Below, in pieces: positions 16,327 through 24,836 of a stretch of DNA of 64,000 nucleotides. The position numbers were made by a program, and so were the translations under genes. A model generated the notes under the pieces. That model searched no databases, was not told the DNA's origin, and saw nothing but the letters and a program-made list of their open reading frames with translations. Position 1 is the first letter of the stretch. Each line of letters begins with the position of its first letter. The stretch is from Terrabacter aerolatus (lineage in GTDB: Bacteria > Actinomycetota > Actinomycetes > Actinomycetales > Dermatophilaceae), in contig NZ_BJYX01000002.1 in NCBI RefSeq assembly GCF_007991735.1, forward strand, positions 266,789 through 330,788, read 5' to 3'.

Positions 16327-17775
16327 ATGACTTCCCAGCCCCGCCAGCTCCGCAACTTCATCGGTGGCCAGTACGTCGACCCCGAGGGCGACGCGACGAC
16401 CGACATCGTCGACCCGTCGACCGCCCAGGTCGTCGCCAAGGCCCCCGTGAGCACCCAGTCCGACGTCGACCGGGCATATGCCGCGGCGTCGACCGCGTTC
16501 GAGACGTGGGGCGACACGACCCCGGGCGAGCGCCAGGCGGCCCTGCTGAAGTTCGCCGACGCCATCGAGGCCCACGCCGACGACTTCGTGCGGCTCGAGG
16601 CCGAGAACACCGGCAAGCCGCACGCCCTGACGGCGAGCGAGGAGATCCCGCCGATGCTCGACCAGCTGCGCTTCTTCGCGGGTGCGGCGCGCGTGCTCGA
16701 GGGCAAGTCGGCCGGCGAGTACATGAAGGGCCACACCTCCTTCGTGCGGCGCGAGCCGATCGGTGTCGTCGGGCAGGTGACGCCGTGGAACTACCCGATG
16801 ATGATGGCGATGTGGAAGATCGCCCCGGCGCTCGCCGCGGGCAACGCCATCGTCCTCAAGCCGTCCGACACGACCCCCGAGACGACGCTCCTGCTCGCCG
16901 AGCTCGCCTCGGAGTTCCTGCCCGCTGGCACCTTCAACGTCATCACGGGTGACCGCGAGACCGGCCGCATGCTCGTCGAGCACCCAACGCCCGCCCTCGT
17001 CGCGATCACCGGCTCCGTTCGGGCCGGCATGCAGGTGGCCGAGAGCGCGTCGCGCGACCTCAAGCGCGTCCACCTCGAGCTCGGCGGCAAGGCGCCCGTC
17101 ATCGTCTTCGACGACGCCGACATCGAGGCGGCCGTCGAGGGCATCGCCATCGGTGGCTACTTCAACGCGGGGCAGGACTGCACCGCCGCGACCCGCGTCC
17201 TCGCCGGTCCCCGGATCCACGACGACTTCGTCGCCGCGCTCGCCGAGTACGCCAAGAACTCGGCCAAGGTCGGCATGCCCGACGACCCGGACGCGCTCTT
17301 CGGCCCGGTCAACAACCCCAACCAGGTCGCCCACGTCGGGGGCATGATCGACCGTCTGCCCGACCACGCCCGCATCGAGGCCGGCGGCCGCCGCGCCGAG
17401 GGGCTCGGTGACGGCTTCTTCTTCGAGCCCACGGTGCTCGCCGGCCTCCGCCAGGACGACGAGCAGATCCAGAACGAGATCTTCGGCCCCGTCATCACGG
17501 TGCAGAGGTTCTCGGACGAGGCCGAGGCGCTCGCCTGGGCCAACGGGGTGCAGTACGGCCTCGCGTCGTCCGTGTGGACGCGCGACTTCGGCAAGGCCAT
17601 GCGCATGAGCAAGCGGCTCGACTTCGGGTGCGTCTGGATCAACACCCACATCCCGGTCGTCGCCGAGATGCCGCACGGGGGTTTCAAGCACAGCGGCTAC
17701 GGCAAGGACCTGTCGATGTACGGCCTCGAGGACTACACCCGCATCAAGCACGTCATGGCCAACATCGACTCCTGA
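16327..17775 (+). CDS. Gamma-aminobutyraldehyde dehydrogenase
   Basis: NAD-dependent oxidation of 4-aminobutyraldehyde to GABA, the step after putrescine deamination. The 482-residue aldehyde dehydrogenase has the oxyanion segment TPWNYPMMMAMWK, the Glu motif LELGGKAPVIVFDDAD and the catalytic Cys285 in NAGQDCTAATRVL, which is typical of the aminobutyraldehyde subfamily. CVWINTHIPVVAEMPHGG also fits. It is transcribed toward the PotDABC genes and divergently from its probable regulator. Confidence 0.86.
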   Translation: MTSQPRQLRNFIGGQYVDPEGDATTDIVDPSTAQVVAKAPVSTQSDVDRAYAAASTAFETWGDTTPGERQAALLKFADAIEAHADDFVRLEAENTGKPHALTASEEIPPMLDQLRFFAGAARVLEGKSAGEYMKGHTSFVRREPIGVVGQVTPWNYPMMMAMWKIAPALAAGNAIVLKPSDTTPETTLLLAELASEFLPAGTFNVITGDRETGRMLVEHPTPALVAITGSVRAGMQVAESASRDLKRVHLELGGKAPVIVFDDADIEAAVEGIAIGGYFNAGQDCTAATRVLAGPRIHDDFVAALAEYAKNSAKVGMPDDPDALFGPVNNPNQVAHVGGMIDRLPDHARIEAGGRRAEGLGDGFFFEPTVLAGLRQDDEQIQNEIFGPVITVQRFSDEAEALAWANGVQYGLASSVWTRDFGKAMRMSKRLDFGCVWINTHIPVVAEMPHGGFKHSGYGKDLSMYGLEDYTRIKHVMANIDS

Positions 17776-17821
17776 CCGGGTCGCCACAGGGGCAGCAGCA
17801 CCGACGGACAGAGACGTCCGA

Positions 17822-17847
17822 ACTCCCGGTCCGCTCGGACCGGGAGT
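17822..17847 (+). terminator. Hairpin between aldehyde dehydrogenase and polyamine transporter genes
   Basis: ACTCCCGGTCC-GCTC-GGACCGGGAGT (11 bp), 47 bases after the stop and 27 bases before the transporter GTG. No T-run, so partial termination or mRNA processing inside one operon is as likely as full termination. Confidence 0.6.
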
Positions 17848-17873
17848 GTTCACCAGCACGTGAAGGAGAAGGC

Positions 17874-19112
17874 GTGAACAGCCGTCGTCCCCCCTCGGAC
17901 CCGGGTATCCGGTCCCTGATCTCCCTGGCCGCCTCGTCCGGCCTCTCCCGCCGCGGTCTGCTCGGGGGCGGCGCGGCCGGCCTCGCCGCCCTCGGCCTGT
18001 CCGCCTGCGCCCCTCCCGCGCCACCGAGCTCGGCTGGCGGGGCCCCGGTGCTCCAGCTGCCGAAGGACGTCTCGGACACCGAGAAGATCGTCAAGTTCGC
18101 GAACTGGACGGCCTACCTCGACTACGACGACAAGACGAAGACCTACCCCACGCTCGAGGCCTTCCAGAAGAAGACCGGGATCACGGTCACCTACTCGGAG
18201 GACATCGAGGACAACGACTCCTACGAGACGAAGATCGAGCCGCAGCTGCAGGCCAAGCAGGACATCGACCGCGACATCTTCGTCTTCACCGACTGGATGG
18301 CCAACCGGATGATCCAGCGGGGCTTCGTCCAGCCGCTCGAGCTGATCCGCATGCGCAACGCGGCGAACATCCGGCCCATCCTCCAGGACGTGTCGTTCGA
18401 CCCGGGTCGCAACCACTCGCTGACGTGGCAGAGCGGGTTCGCCGGCATCGGCTACCACAAGGGCAAGGTCGGTCGTGAGCTCAAGACGCTCGACGACCTC
18501 TTCGCTCCCGATCTCAAGGGCAAGATCACCGCGCTGTCGGAGTTCCGCGACACCGTCGGCCTCATCATGCTGTGGCAGGGCGTCGACATCTCCCAGAGCT
18601 TCACCGAGGCCCAGTTCCAGAAGGCCGTCGACGAGGTCACGAAGCAGGTGTCCGACGGTCAGATCCGCCGCATCAAGGGCAACTCCTACCTCCAGGACCT
18701 CACGAGCGGCAACGCCATCGCCGGCATCGTGTGGAGCGGCGACATCGCTCAGCTGCAGTCCAACACCAAGGACGACAACTGGACCTTCGTCATGCCCGAG
18801 AGCAAGGGCACGCTCTGGAGCGACAACATGATGGTCCCCATCACCTCGCGGCACCGTCGCAACGCCCAGAAGCTCATGGACTACTACTACGACCCCCTCG
18901 TCGCAGCGAAGGTCGCCGCGTACGTCGCCTACATCTGTCCGGTCGAGGGTGCCCAGGACCAGATGAAGAAGGTCGACCCGACCCTCGTCGACGACCCGAT
19001 GATCTTCCCCACGGAGGAGTACCTCAGGAAGGAGACGCGCAGCTTCCGGGCGCTGTCACCGGCCGAGGACCAGAAGTTCTCCCAGATCTGGAGCAAGGCG
19101 GTGGGCAACTGA
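17874..19112 (+). CDS. potD: Polyamine ABC transporter substrate-binding lipoprotein
   Basis: Extracytoplasmic binding protein for putrescine/spermidine. The 412-residue precursor has a twin-arginine-type leader with SRRGLLGGGAAGLAALGLSAC, whose LSAC is a lipobox, so it is anchored as a lipoprotein and possibly Tat-exported. The mature sequence has the PotD/PotF layout: VKFANWTAYLDYDD, TGITVTYSEDIEDNDSYETK, and a C-terminal CPVEGAQDQMKKVDP. The GTG start has AAGGAG at good spacing. Its stop overlaps the next ATG by one base. Confidence 0.88.
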   Translation: MNSRRPPSDPGIRSLISLAASSGLSRRGLLGGGAAGLAALGLSACAPPAPPSSAGGAPVLQLPKDVSDTEKIVKFANWTAYLDYDDKTKTYPTLEAFQKKTGITVTYSEDIEDNDSYETKIEPQLQAKQDIDRDIFVFTDWMANRMIQRGFVQPLELIRMRNAANIRPILQDVSFDPGRNHSLTWQSGFAGIGYHKGKVGRELKTLDDLFAPDLKGKITALSEFRDTVGLIMLWQGVDISQSFTEAQFQKAVDEVTKQVSDGQIRRIKGNSYLQDLTSGNAIAGIVWSGDIAQLQSNTKDDNWTFVMPESKGTLWSDNMMVPITSRHRRNAQKLMDYYYDPLVAAKVAAYVAYICPVEGAQDQMKKVDPTLVDDPMIFPTEEYLRKETRSFRALSPAEDQKFSQIWSKAVGN

Positions 19113-20248
19113 TGGCCACGAACACCCGCGAGGCGCACGGCGACCTCGTCCTCGAGAACGTCACCAAGGAGTTCGCCGACTTCACGGCGGTCGACGACCT
19201 GTCGCTCGTCGTGCCCCGTGGCTCGTTCTTCGCCCTGCTCGGACCGTCGGGCTGCGGCAAGACCACGACCCTGCGCATGGTCGCCGGTCTCGAGCAGCCC
19301 ACCGGCGGAAGGGTGCTCATCGGCGAGACGGACATCACGGGGACCCGTCCGCACGAGCGGCCGGTCAACACGGTCTTCCAGAGCTACGCGCTCTTCCCGC
19401 ACCTGACGGTCCGGGAGAACGTCGCCTTCGGGCCCAAGCGGCGCAAGGCCGCCGACGCGATGCGTCTGGCCGACGACGCGCTCGAGCTCGTCCAGCTCTC
19501 GCACCTGGCGGCCCGCAAGCCCGGTCAGCTCTCGGGTGGGCAGCAGCAGCGCGTGGCGCTGGCCCGAGCCGTCGTCAACCAGCCCGAGGTGCTGCTGCTC
19601 GACGAGCCCCTCGGTGCCCTCGACCTCAAGCTGCGCCGCCAGATGCAGGTCGAGCTCAAGCGCATCCAGAGCGAGGTCGGGCTCACCTTCATCCACGTGA
19701 CGCACGACCAGGAGGAGGCCATGACCATGGCCGACACCGTCGCCGTCATGAACCGTGGCCGTATCGAGCAGATGGGACCGCCCGAGCGGCTGTACGACCT
19801 GCCGCAGACCGCCTTCGTCGCCAACTTCGTGGGGCAGTCCAACCTCGGGGTCGGACGCATCCACGGTACGGACGGTGACTTCATCGTCGCCGAGGTGAGC
19901 GACACGAAGGTCCGGATCCCCAAGCAGCGCAGCGAGATCCACGACGGCCAGGTGATGTTCGGAGTGCGTCCCGAGAAGGTGCGCATCCACGAGTCGCAGC
20001 CCGTCGGCACGGGCAACGACGTGCGGGCCGTCGTCACCGACGTCTCCTTCACGGGCGTGGCCACGCAGTACCTCGTCACCGTCCCGAGCGGCGCCAACTG
20101 GACCGTCTACGAGCAGAACCTCGACGTCGAGCCCATCAGCCTCCGGCCCGGCGACGACGTGTGGCTGTCGTGGGACCCGACGCACGCCTTCGGGGTCCCC
20201 GTCGACGAGGACGGTCGCAAGGCCGCCCTCGCGGAGGACGGCGCATGA
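19112..20248 (+). CDS. potA: Polyamine ABC transporter ATP-binding protein
   Basis: ATPase energising polyamine import. In 378 residues it shows Walker A GPSGCGKTT, a Q-loop in VFQSYALFPHLTVRENVAFG, the signature LSGGQQQR, Walker B VLLLDEPLGALD, the switch His in HVTHDQEEA, and a C-terminal TOBE domain (MFGVRPEKVRI onwards). It is translationally coupled to the binding-protein gene upstream and the permease gene downstream. Confidence 0.93.
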   Translation: MATNTREAHGDLVLENVTKEFADFTAVDDLSLVVPRGSFFALLGPSGCGKTTTLRMVAGLEQPTGGRVLIGETDITGTRPHERPVNTVFQSYALFPHLTVRENVAFGPKRRKAADAMRLADDALELVQLSHLAARKPGQLSGGQQQRVALARAVVNQPEVLLLDEPLGALDLKLRRQMQVELKRIQSEVGLTFIHVTHDQEEAMTMADTVAVMNRGRIEQMGPPERLYDLPQTAFVANFVGQSNLGVGRIHGTDGDFIVAEVSDTKVRIPKQRSEIHDGQVMFGVRPEKVRIHESQPVGTGNDVRAVVTDVSFTGVATQYLVTVPSGANWTVYEQNLDVEPISLRPGDDVWLSWDPTHAFGVPVDEDGRKAALAEDGA

Positions 20249-21165
20249 CGACCGCCTTCGCTGCGAGTGCACGCGAGGCCGGTGACCCGCAGCTGACGCC
20301 GCCGCGCCGCGGGGGCAGGCGACGGGGATGGACCCCCTATCTGCTGCTCGTGCCCGGCCTGCTGTGGCTGACGCTCTTCTTCATCGTGCCGCTCGTCCAG
20401 CTCGGTTCGGCGAGCCTGCAGTCGCAGTGGCCCGGCGCGCCCGGCTACTACTACCGCGACGTCAACGTCGGCAACTACGTCGACGCCCTGAGCAGCTACG
20501 GGGTGCACTTCCTGCGCTCGCTGGCCTACGCGGGTCTGGCCACGGTGCTGTGCTTCGTCATCGCCTTCCCGCTCGCGTACGCCATGGCGTTCAAGGCCGG
20601 CCGGTGGCGCAACGTCATGCTCATCCTCGTCGTGGCGCCGTTCTTCACGTCCTTCATCCTGCGCACCATCGCCTGGCGCCAGATCCTCGCCGACGACGCA
20701 CCGCTCGCGCGGACGCTCAACGCGCTGCACCTGCTGCCGGGTGGACACATCACGGAGACGTGGGTCGCGGTCGTGGCCGGCCTGACCTACAACTTCCTGC
20801 CGTTCATGGTGCTGCCGATCTACACGAGCCTCGAACGCGCCGACCCCCGTCTGCTCGAGGCGGGCCGCGACCTCTACGCCGACCGGCTCACGACGCTGCG
20901 GACGGTCACGATCCCGCTCGCCGCGCCCGGCATCCTCGCCGGCACCCTGCTCACGTTCATCCCGGCGGCCGGCGACTACGTCAACGCCGAGCTGCTCGGC
21001 TCGGACACGAGCACCAAGATGGTCGGCAACGTCATCAACAGCCAGTTCTTCACGGTGCTCGGTGGGTATCCCACGGCCGCGGCGCTCTCGATCAGCCTCA
21101 TGATCCTGATCCTCGTGCTCGTCCTCGGCTACGTCCGCCGCTTCGGGACGGAGGAGGTCCTGTGA
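20245..21165 (+). CDS. potB: Polyamine ABC transporter permease (first)
   Basis: A 306-residue inner-membrane permease with six hydrophobic segments and the ABC permease EAA loop near EAGRDLYADRLTTLRTVTIPL. The N-terminus is basic. The ATG overlaps the potA-like stop as ATGA. It pairs with the next permease to form the channel. Confidence 0.9.
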   Translation: MTTAFAASAREAGDPQLTPPRRGGRRRGWTPYLLLVPGLLWLTLFFIVPLVQLGSASLQSQWPGAPGYYYRDVNVGNYVDALSSYGVHFLRSLAYAGLATVLCFVIAFPLAYAMAFKAGRWRNVMLILVVAPFFTSFILRTIAWRQILADDAPLARTLNALHLLPGGHITETWVAVVAGLTYNFLPFMVLPIYTSLERADPRLLEAGRDLYADRLTTLRTVTIPLAAPGILAGTLLTFIPAAGDYVNAELLGSDTSTKMVGNVINSQFFTVLGGYPTAAALSISLMILILVLVLGYVRRFGTEEVL

Positions 21166-21974
21166 GTCGTACACGGTCCTGGGTCAGCGACCACCTCGCG
21201 ATGATCATCGCGGTCGCCGTCCTCGTCTACCTCTTCCTGCCGGTGCTCTACACGTTCGTCTTCTCCTTCAACAACTACCGTCGGTCCAACATCACGTGGA
21301 ACCCCGAGGGGAGCCCGACGTTGAAGCACTGGGCCAACCCGTGCGGCGCGCCCGGAGTCTGCCCGGCTCTCGTCGAGAGCATCAAGATCGGTGCCCTCGC
21401 GACGCTGGTGGCCACGATCCTCGGGACCCTCATCGCGTTCGCCCTCGTGCGCTACGTGTTCCGTGGCCGCAGCTCCACCAACGTGCTCGTCTTCCTGCCG
21501 ATGGCGACCCCCGAGGTGGTGCTCGGGGCGAGCCTGCTGACGATCTTCATCCAGGGCTTCCGCATGGACCTCGGCTTCTGGACCGTCGTCATCGCGCACA
21601 TCATGTTCTGCATCAGCTTCGTCGTCGTGACCGTCAAGGCCCGGCTGCAGAGTCTCGACCCGCGCCTGGAGGAGGCGGCGTCGGACCTCTACGCCAACCC
21701 GAGGACGACGTTCCTGCGGATCACCTTCCCGCTCGCGCTGCCGGGCATCGTGGCCGCAGCGCTGCTGTCCTTCTCGCTGTCGTTCGACGACTTCATCATC
21801 ACCAACTTCGTCTCCGGCAACGAGACGACGTTCCCGAAGTTCGTCTACGTGTCCTACACCCGCGGCATCCCGGCCCAGGCCAACGTCATCGGGTTCTCGA
21901 TGTTCCTCATCGCCGTCCTCTGCGTCATCGCCGCCCAGATCATCGGGAGCCGACGTCGCGGGGTCGCGGCCTGA
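21162..21974 (+). CDS. potC: Polyamine ABC transporter permease (second)
   Basis: A 270-residue permease with six hydrophobic segments and the EAA loop EEAASDLYANPRTTFLRITF. SLSFDDFIITNFVSGNETTF is characteristic of PotC/PotI. The GTG overlaps the preceding stop as GTGA, so potDABC behaves as one translation-coupled unit. Confidence 0.9.
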   Translation: MSRTRSWVSDHLAMIIAVAVLVYLFLPVLYTFVFSFNNYRRSNITWNPEGSPTLKHWANPCGAPGVCPALVESIKIGALATLVATILGTLIAFALVRYVFRGRSSTNVLVFLPMATPEVVLGASLLTIFIQGFRMDLGFWTVVIAHIMFCISFVVVTVKARLQSLDPRLEEAASDLYANPRTTFLRITFPLALPGIVAAALLSFSLSFDDFIITNFVSGNETTFPKFVYVSYTRGIPAQANVIGFSMFLIAVLCVIAAQIIGSRRRGVAA

Positions 21975-21986
21975 CCTCTGGAGTGA

Positions 21987-23240
21987 ATGTTCTTGCGTGT
22001 CCTCATGATCGGCTCCGGTGGGGTCGGTGACGCCGCTGCGCGCATCGCGTCCGAGCGAGACTTCTTCGAGCGCTGGGTCGTCGCCGACTACGACGTGACG
22101 CGTGCCGAGCGCACCGTCGCCGCCGTGGTCGGACGGCGTGCGGGGGAGGGGCGTTTCGTCTCGGCCCAGGTGGACGCGTCGTCGGCCGAGGCCGTGACGC
22201 AGCTCGCCCTGGAGCACTCGGCGACGCACGTCTTCAACGCCGTCGACCCGAAGTTCAACATGTCGATCTTCGACGGGGCCAGGGCTGCCGGCGCCGACTA
22301 CCTCGACATGGCGATGAGCTTGTCGCAGCGTCACCCGGAGCGCCCCTACGAGGAGGTCGGCGTCATGCTCGGCGACGAGCAGTTCGCCGTCGCGGACGAG
22401 TGGGAGGCCGAGGGGCGTCTCGCCCTCGTCGGCATCGGTGTCGAGCCGGGCCTGTCGGACGTCTTCGCCCGGTATGCCGCCGACCACCTGTTCGAGCAGA
22501 TCGACGAGCTGGGCACGCGCGACGGCGCCAACCTCGTCGTGCACGACGACGACGGCAACGAAGTCTTCGCCCCGAGCTTCTCGATGTGGACGACGATCGA
22601 GGAGTGCCTCAACCCACCCGTCGTGTGGGAGAAGGGCCGGGGGTGGTTCACGACCGCGCCGTTCAGCGAGCCCGAGGTCTTCGACTTCCCGGAGGGGATC
22701 GGGCCGGTCGAGTGCGTCAACGTCGAGCACGAGGAGGTCCTGCTCATGCCGCGCTGGGTCGACGCCCGGCGCGTCACCTTCAAGTACGGCCTCGGCGATG
22801 AGTTCATCGGCATCCTCAAGGTGCTGAACACGCTCGGCCTGGACCGCACGTCGCCGATCACCGTCAAGGGCGTCGAGGTCTCGCCGCGCGACGTCGTCGC
22901 GGCCGCCCTGCCCGACCCCGCGACCATCGGACCGCGCATGACCGGCAAGACGTGCGCGGGGCTCTACGTCACCGGCACCGGCAAGGACGGCCGGCCGCGC
23001 CGGACGTACCTCTACCACGTCGTCGACAACGCCGAGACGATGGCGGGCTACGACGCCCAGTGCGTCGTGTGGCAGACGGCGGTCAACCCCGTCGTCGCCC
23101 TCGAGCTGCTCGCCCGCGGCACGTGGAAGGGTGCGGGCGTCCTCGGGCCCGAGGCCTTCGACGCGGTGCCGTTCCTCGACCTGCTGGCCGCCGCGAAGCC
23201 GGAGGGCTACGGCTCTCCCTGGGGCATCGACGAGCGCTGA
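21987..23240 (+). CDS. Saccharopine dehydrogenase-like oxidoreductase
   Basis: A 417-residue NAD(P)-binding enzyme of the saccharopine dehydrogenase / carboxynorspermidine synthase superfamily. The N-terminal Rossmann loop is MIGSGGVGDAAARIA. The catalytic half includes DYLDMAMSL, VGIGVEPGLSDVFARYA and TGKTCAGLYVTGTGKDG. Members form or cleave secondary amines between amino acids or polyamines. Following the polyamine transporter by 12 bases, it may handle a polyamine or lysine-derived conjugate, but the substrate is unknown. A strong hairpin follows its stop. Confidence 0.75.
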   Translation: MFLRVLMIGSGGVGDAAARIASERDFFERWVVADYDVTRAERTVAAVVGRRAGEGRFVSAQVDASSAEAVTQLALEHSATHVFNAVDPKFNMSIFDGARAAGADYLDMAMSLSQRHPERPYEEVGVMLGDEQFAVADEWEAEGRLALVGIGVEPGLSDVFARYAADHLFEQIDELGTRDGANLVVHDDDGNEVFAPSFSMWTTIEECLNPPVVWEKGRGWFTTAPFSEPEVFDFPEGIGPVECVNVEHEEVLLMPRWVDARRVTFKYGLGDEFIGILKVLNTLGLDRTSPITVKGVEVSPRDVVAAALPDPATIGPRMTGKTCAGLYVTGTGKDGRPRRTYLYHVVDNAETMAGYDAQCVVWQTAVNPVVALELLARGTWKGAGVLGPEAFDAVPFLDLLAAAKPEGYGSPWGIDER

Positions 23241-23252
23241 GCGGGCACGTCC

Positions 23253-23274
23253 CGCCGGCCCCGCAGGGCCGGCG
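23253..23274 (+). terminator. Hairpin after saccharopine dehydrogenase-like gene
   Basis: Perfect 9-bp stem CGCCGGCCC / GGGCCGGCG with loop CGCA, 12 bases after the stop. It separates the transporter operon from the next gene, which has its own promoter. Confidence 0.65.
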
Positions 23275-23296
23275 ACGACCACCACGACGACAGGAT

Positions 23297-23302
23297 TAGG
23301 GT
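23297..23302 (+). promoter_or_regulatory. -10 hexamer, leaderless start of gabD
   Basis: TAGGGT, 7 bases, ATG at 23310. No ribosome site is present. Confidence 0.6.
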
Positions 23303-23309
23303 TTCAGTC

Positions 23310-24779
23310 ATGGCAGCGGTGACACAGAAGTCAGTGATCGACGCAGTGCCCAAGGGCCTGCTCATCGGTGGGCAGTGGCGGGACGGCAGCGACGGGGAGA
23401 CCATCGCGGTCGACGACCCCTCCAACGGCCGGCTGCTCACCCACGTCGCCGCAGCGTCGGTCGCGGACGGTCGGGCCGCCCTCGACGCCGCCGTGGCGGC
23501 GCAGGCCGACTGGGCCCGGACGGCACCGCGCGAGCGTGGCGAGCTGCTGCGCACGGCATACGAGAAGATCACCGAGCGCGCGGAGGAGTTCGCGATGCTC
23601 ATGACGCTCGAGATGGGCAAGACCCTCGCCGAGAGCCGCGGTGAGGTCGCCTACGGCGCCGAGTTCTTCCGGTGGTTCTCCGAGGAGGCCGTGCGCATCT
23701 CGGGCCGCTGGTCGACGGCGCCCAACGGCGCGACCCGCCTCATGACGATGAAGCAGCCGGTCGGCCCGACCCTGATGATCACGCCGTGGAACTTCCCGCT
23801 CGCGATGGGCACGCGCAAGATCGGTCCGGCCATCGCCGCGGGCTGCACCATGGTCGTCAAGCCGGCGAGCCAGACACCGCTCACGATGCTCGCCCTCGCC
23901 GAGCTGCTCCGCGAGTGCGGCCTGCCCGACGGCGTGCTCAACGTCGTCATGACGACGCACGGCACCACCGGTGACGTCATGGAGCCCCTCATCCGCGACC
24001 CGCGCCTGCGCAAGCTGACCTTCACCGGGTCGACGCCCGTGGGCCGCTCGCTCATGGAGCAGGCCTCGCAGGGCATCCTGCGCGTCTCGATGGAGCTCGG
24101 CGGCAACGCCCCGTTCCTCGTCTTCGGCGACGCCGACGTCGACCAGGCCGTCGAGGGCGCGATGCTCGCCAAGATGCGCAACATGGGCGAGGCGTGCACC
24201 GCCGCGAACCGCTTCTACGTCCATGAGTCGCTCGCCGACGAGTTCAGCGCCAAGCTGGCGCGCCGGATGGGGGCCCTCACCCTCGGCAAGGGCACCAAGG
24301 ACGGCGTCGACGTCGGCCCCCTCGTCGACGAGAAGGCCCGCGACAAGGTCTCGGCGCTCGTCGACGACGCCGTCGCCAAGGGCGCCAAGGTCCTCGTCGG
24401 GGGTTCGGCGCCGGAGGGCCCCGGATGGTTCTACAACCCGACCGTGCTCGCCGACGTCCCGGCCGACGCCGACATGGCGCGCGAGGAGATCTTCGGTCCC
24501 GTCGCGCCCGTGACGACGTTCCGCACCGACGCCGAGGCCATCCGCCTCGCGAACGACACCGAGTACGGCCTCGTCGCCTACCTGTTCACCAAGGACCTCT
24601 CCCGCGCCATCACGATGAGCGAGGCCCTCGAGTACGGCATGGTCGGCGTCAACCAGGGCATCGTCTCCAACCCGGCGGCTCCCTTCGGCGGCGTCAAGGC
24701 CTCGGGGGTCGGCCGCGAGGGCGGTTTCGAGGGCATCGACGAGTACCTCGAGACGAAGTACGTCGGCATCGCCCTCTGA
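23310..24779 (+). CDS. gabD: Succinate-semialdehyde dehydrogenase
   Basis: Oxidises succinate semialdehyde to succinate with NAD(P), the last step from putrescine/GABA into the TCA cycle. The 489-residue protein has TPWNFPLAMGTRKIGPAIAA, the Glu motif SMELGGNAPFLVFGDAD, the catalytic Cys296 in GEACTAANRFYVHE and the C-terminal GVKASGVGREGG. It lies at the end of the putrescine module but is transcribed separately. No GABA transaminase gene is seen; the class III aminotransferase could serve both steps, or it is encoded elsewhere. Confidence 0.85.
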   Translation: MAAVTQKSVIDAVPKGLLIGGQWRDGSDGETIAVDDPSNGRLLTHVAAASVADGRAALDAAVAAQADWARTAPRERGELLRTAYEKITERAEEFAMLMTLEMGKTLAESRGEVAYGAEFFRWFSEEAVRISGRWSTAPNGATRLMTMKQPVGPTLMITPWNFPLAMGTRKIGPAIAAGCTMVVKPASQTPLTMLALAELLRECGLPDGVLNVVMTTHGTTGDVMEPLIRDPRLRKLTFTGSTPVGRSLMEQASQGILRVSMELGGNAPFLVFGDADVDQAVEGAMLAKMRNMGEACTAANRFYVHESLADEFSAKLARRMGALTLGKGTKDGVDVGPLVDEKARDKVSALVDDAVAKGAKVLVGGSAPEGPGWFYNPTVLADVPADADMAREEIFGPVAPVTTFRTDAEAIRLANDTEYGLVAYLFTKDLSRAITMSEALEYGMVGVNQGIVSNPAAPFGGVKASGVGREGGFEGIDEYLETKYVGIAL

Positions 24780-24836
24780 CGGGGCACCTTCGCCGAACCG
24801 GCCCGTCACCGTGCCGCGCTGTGGTCCAATCTGCGC

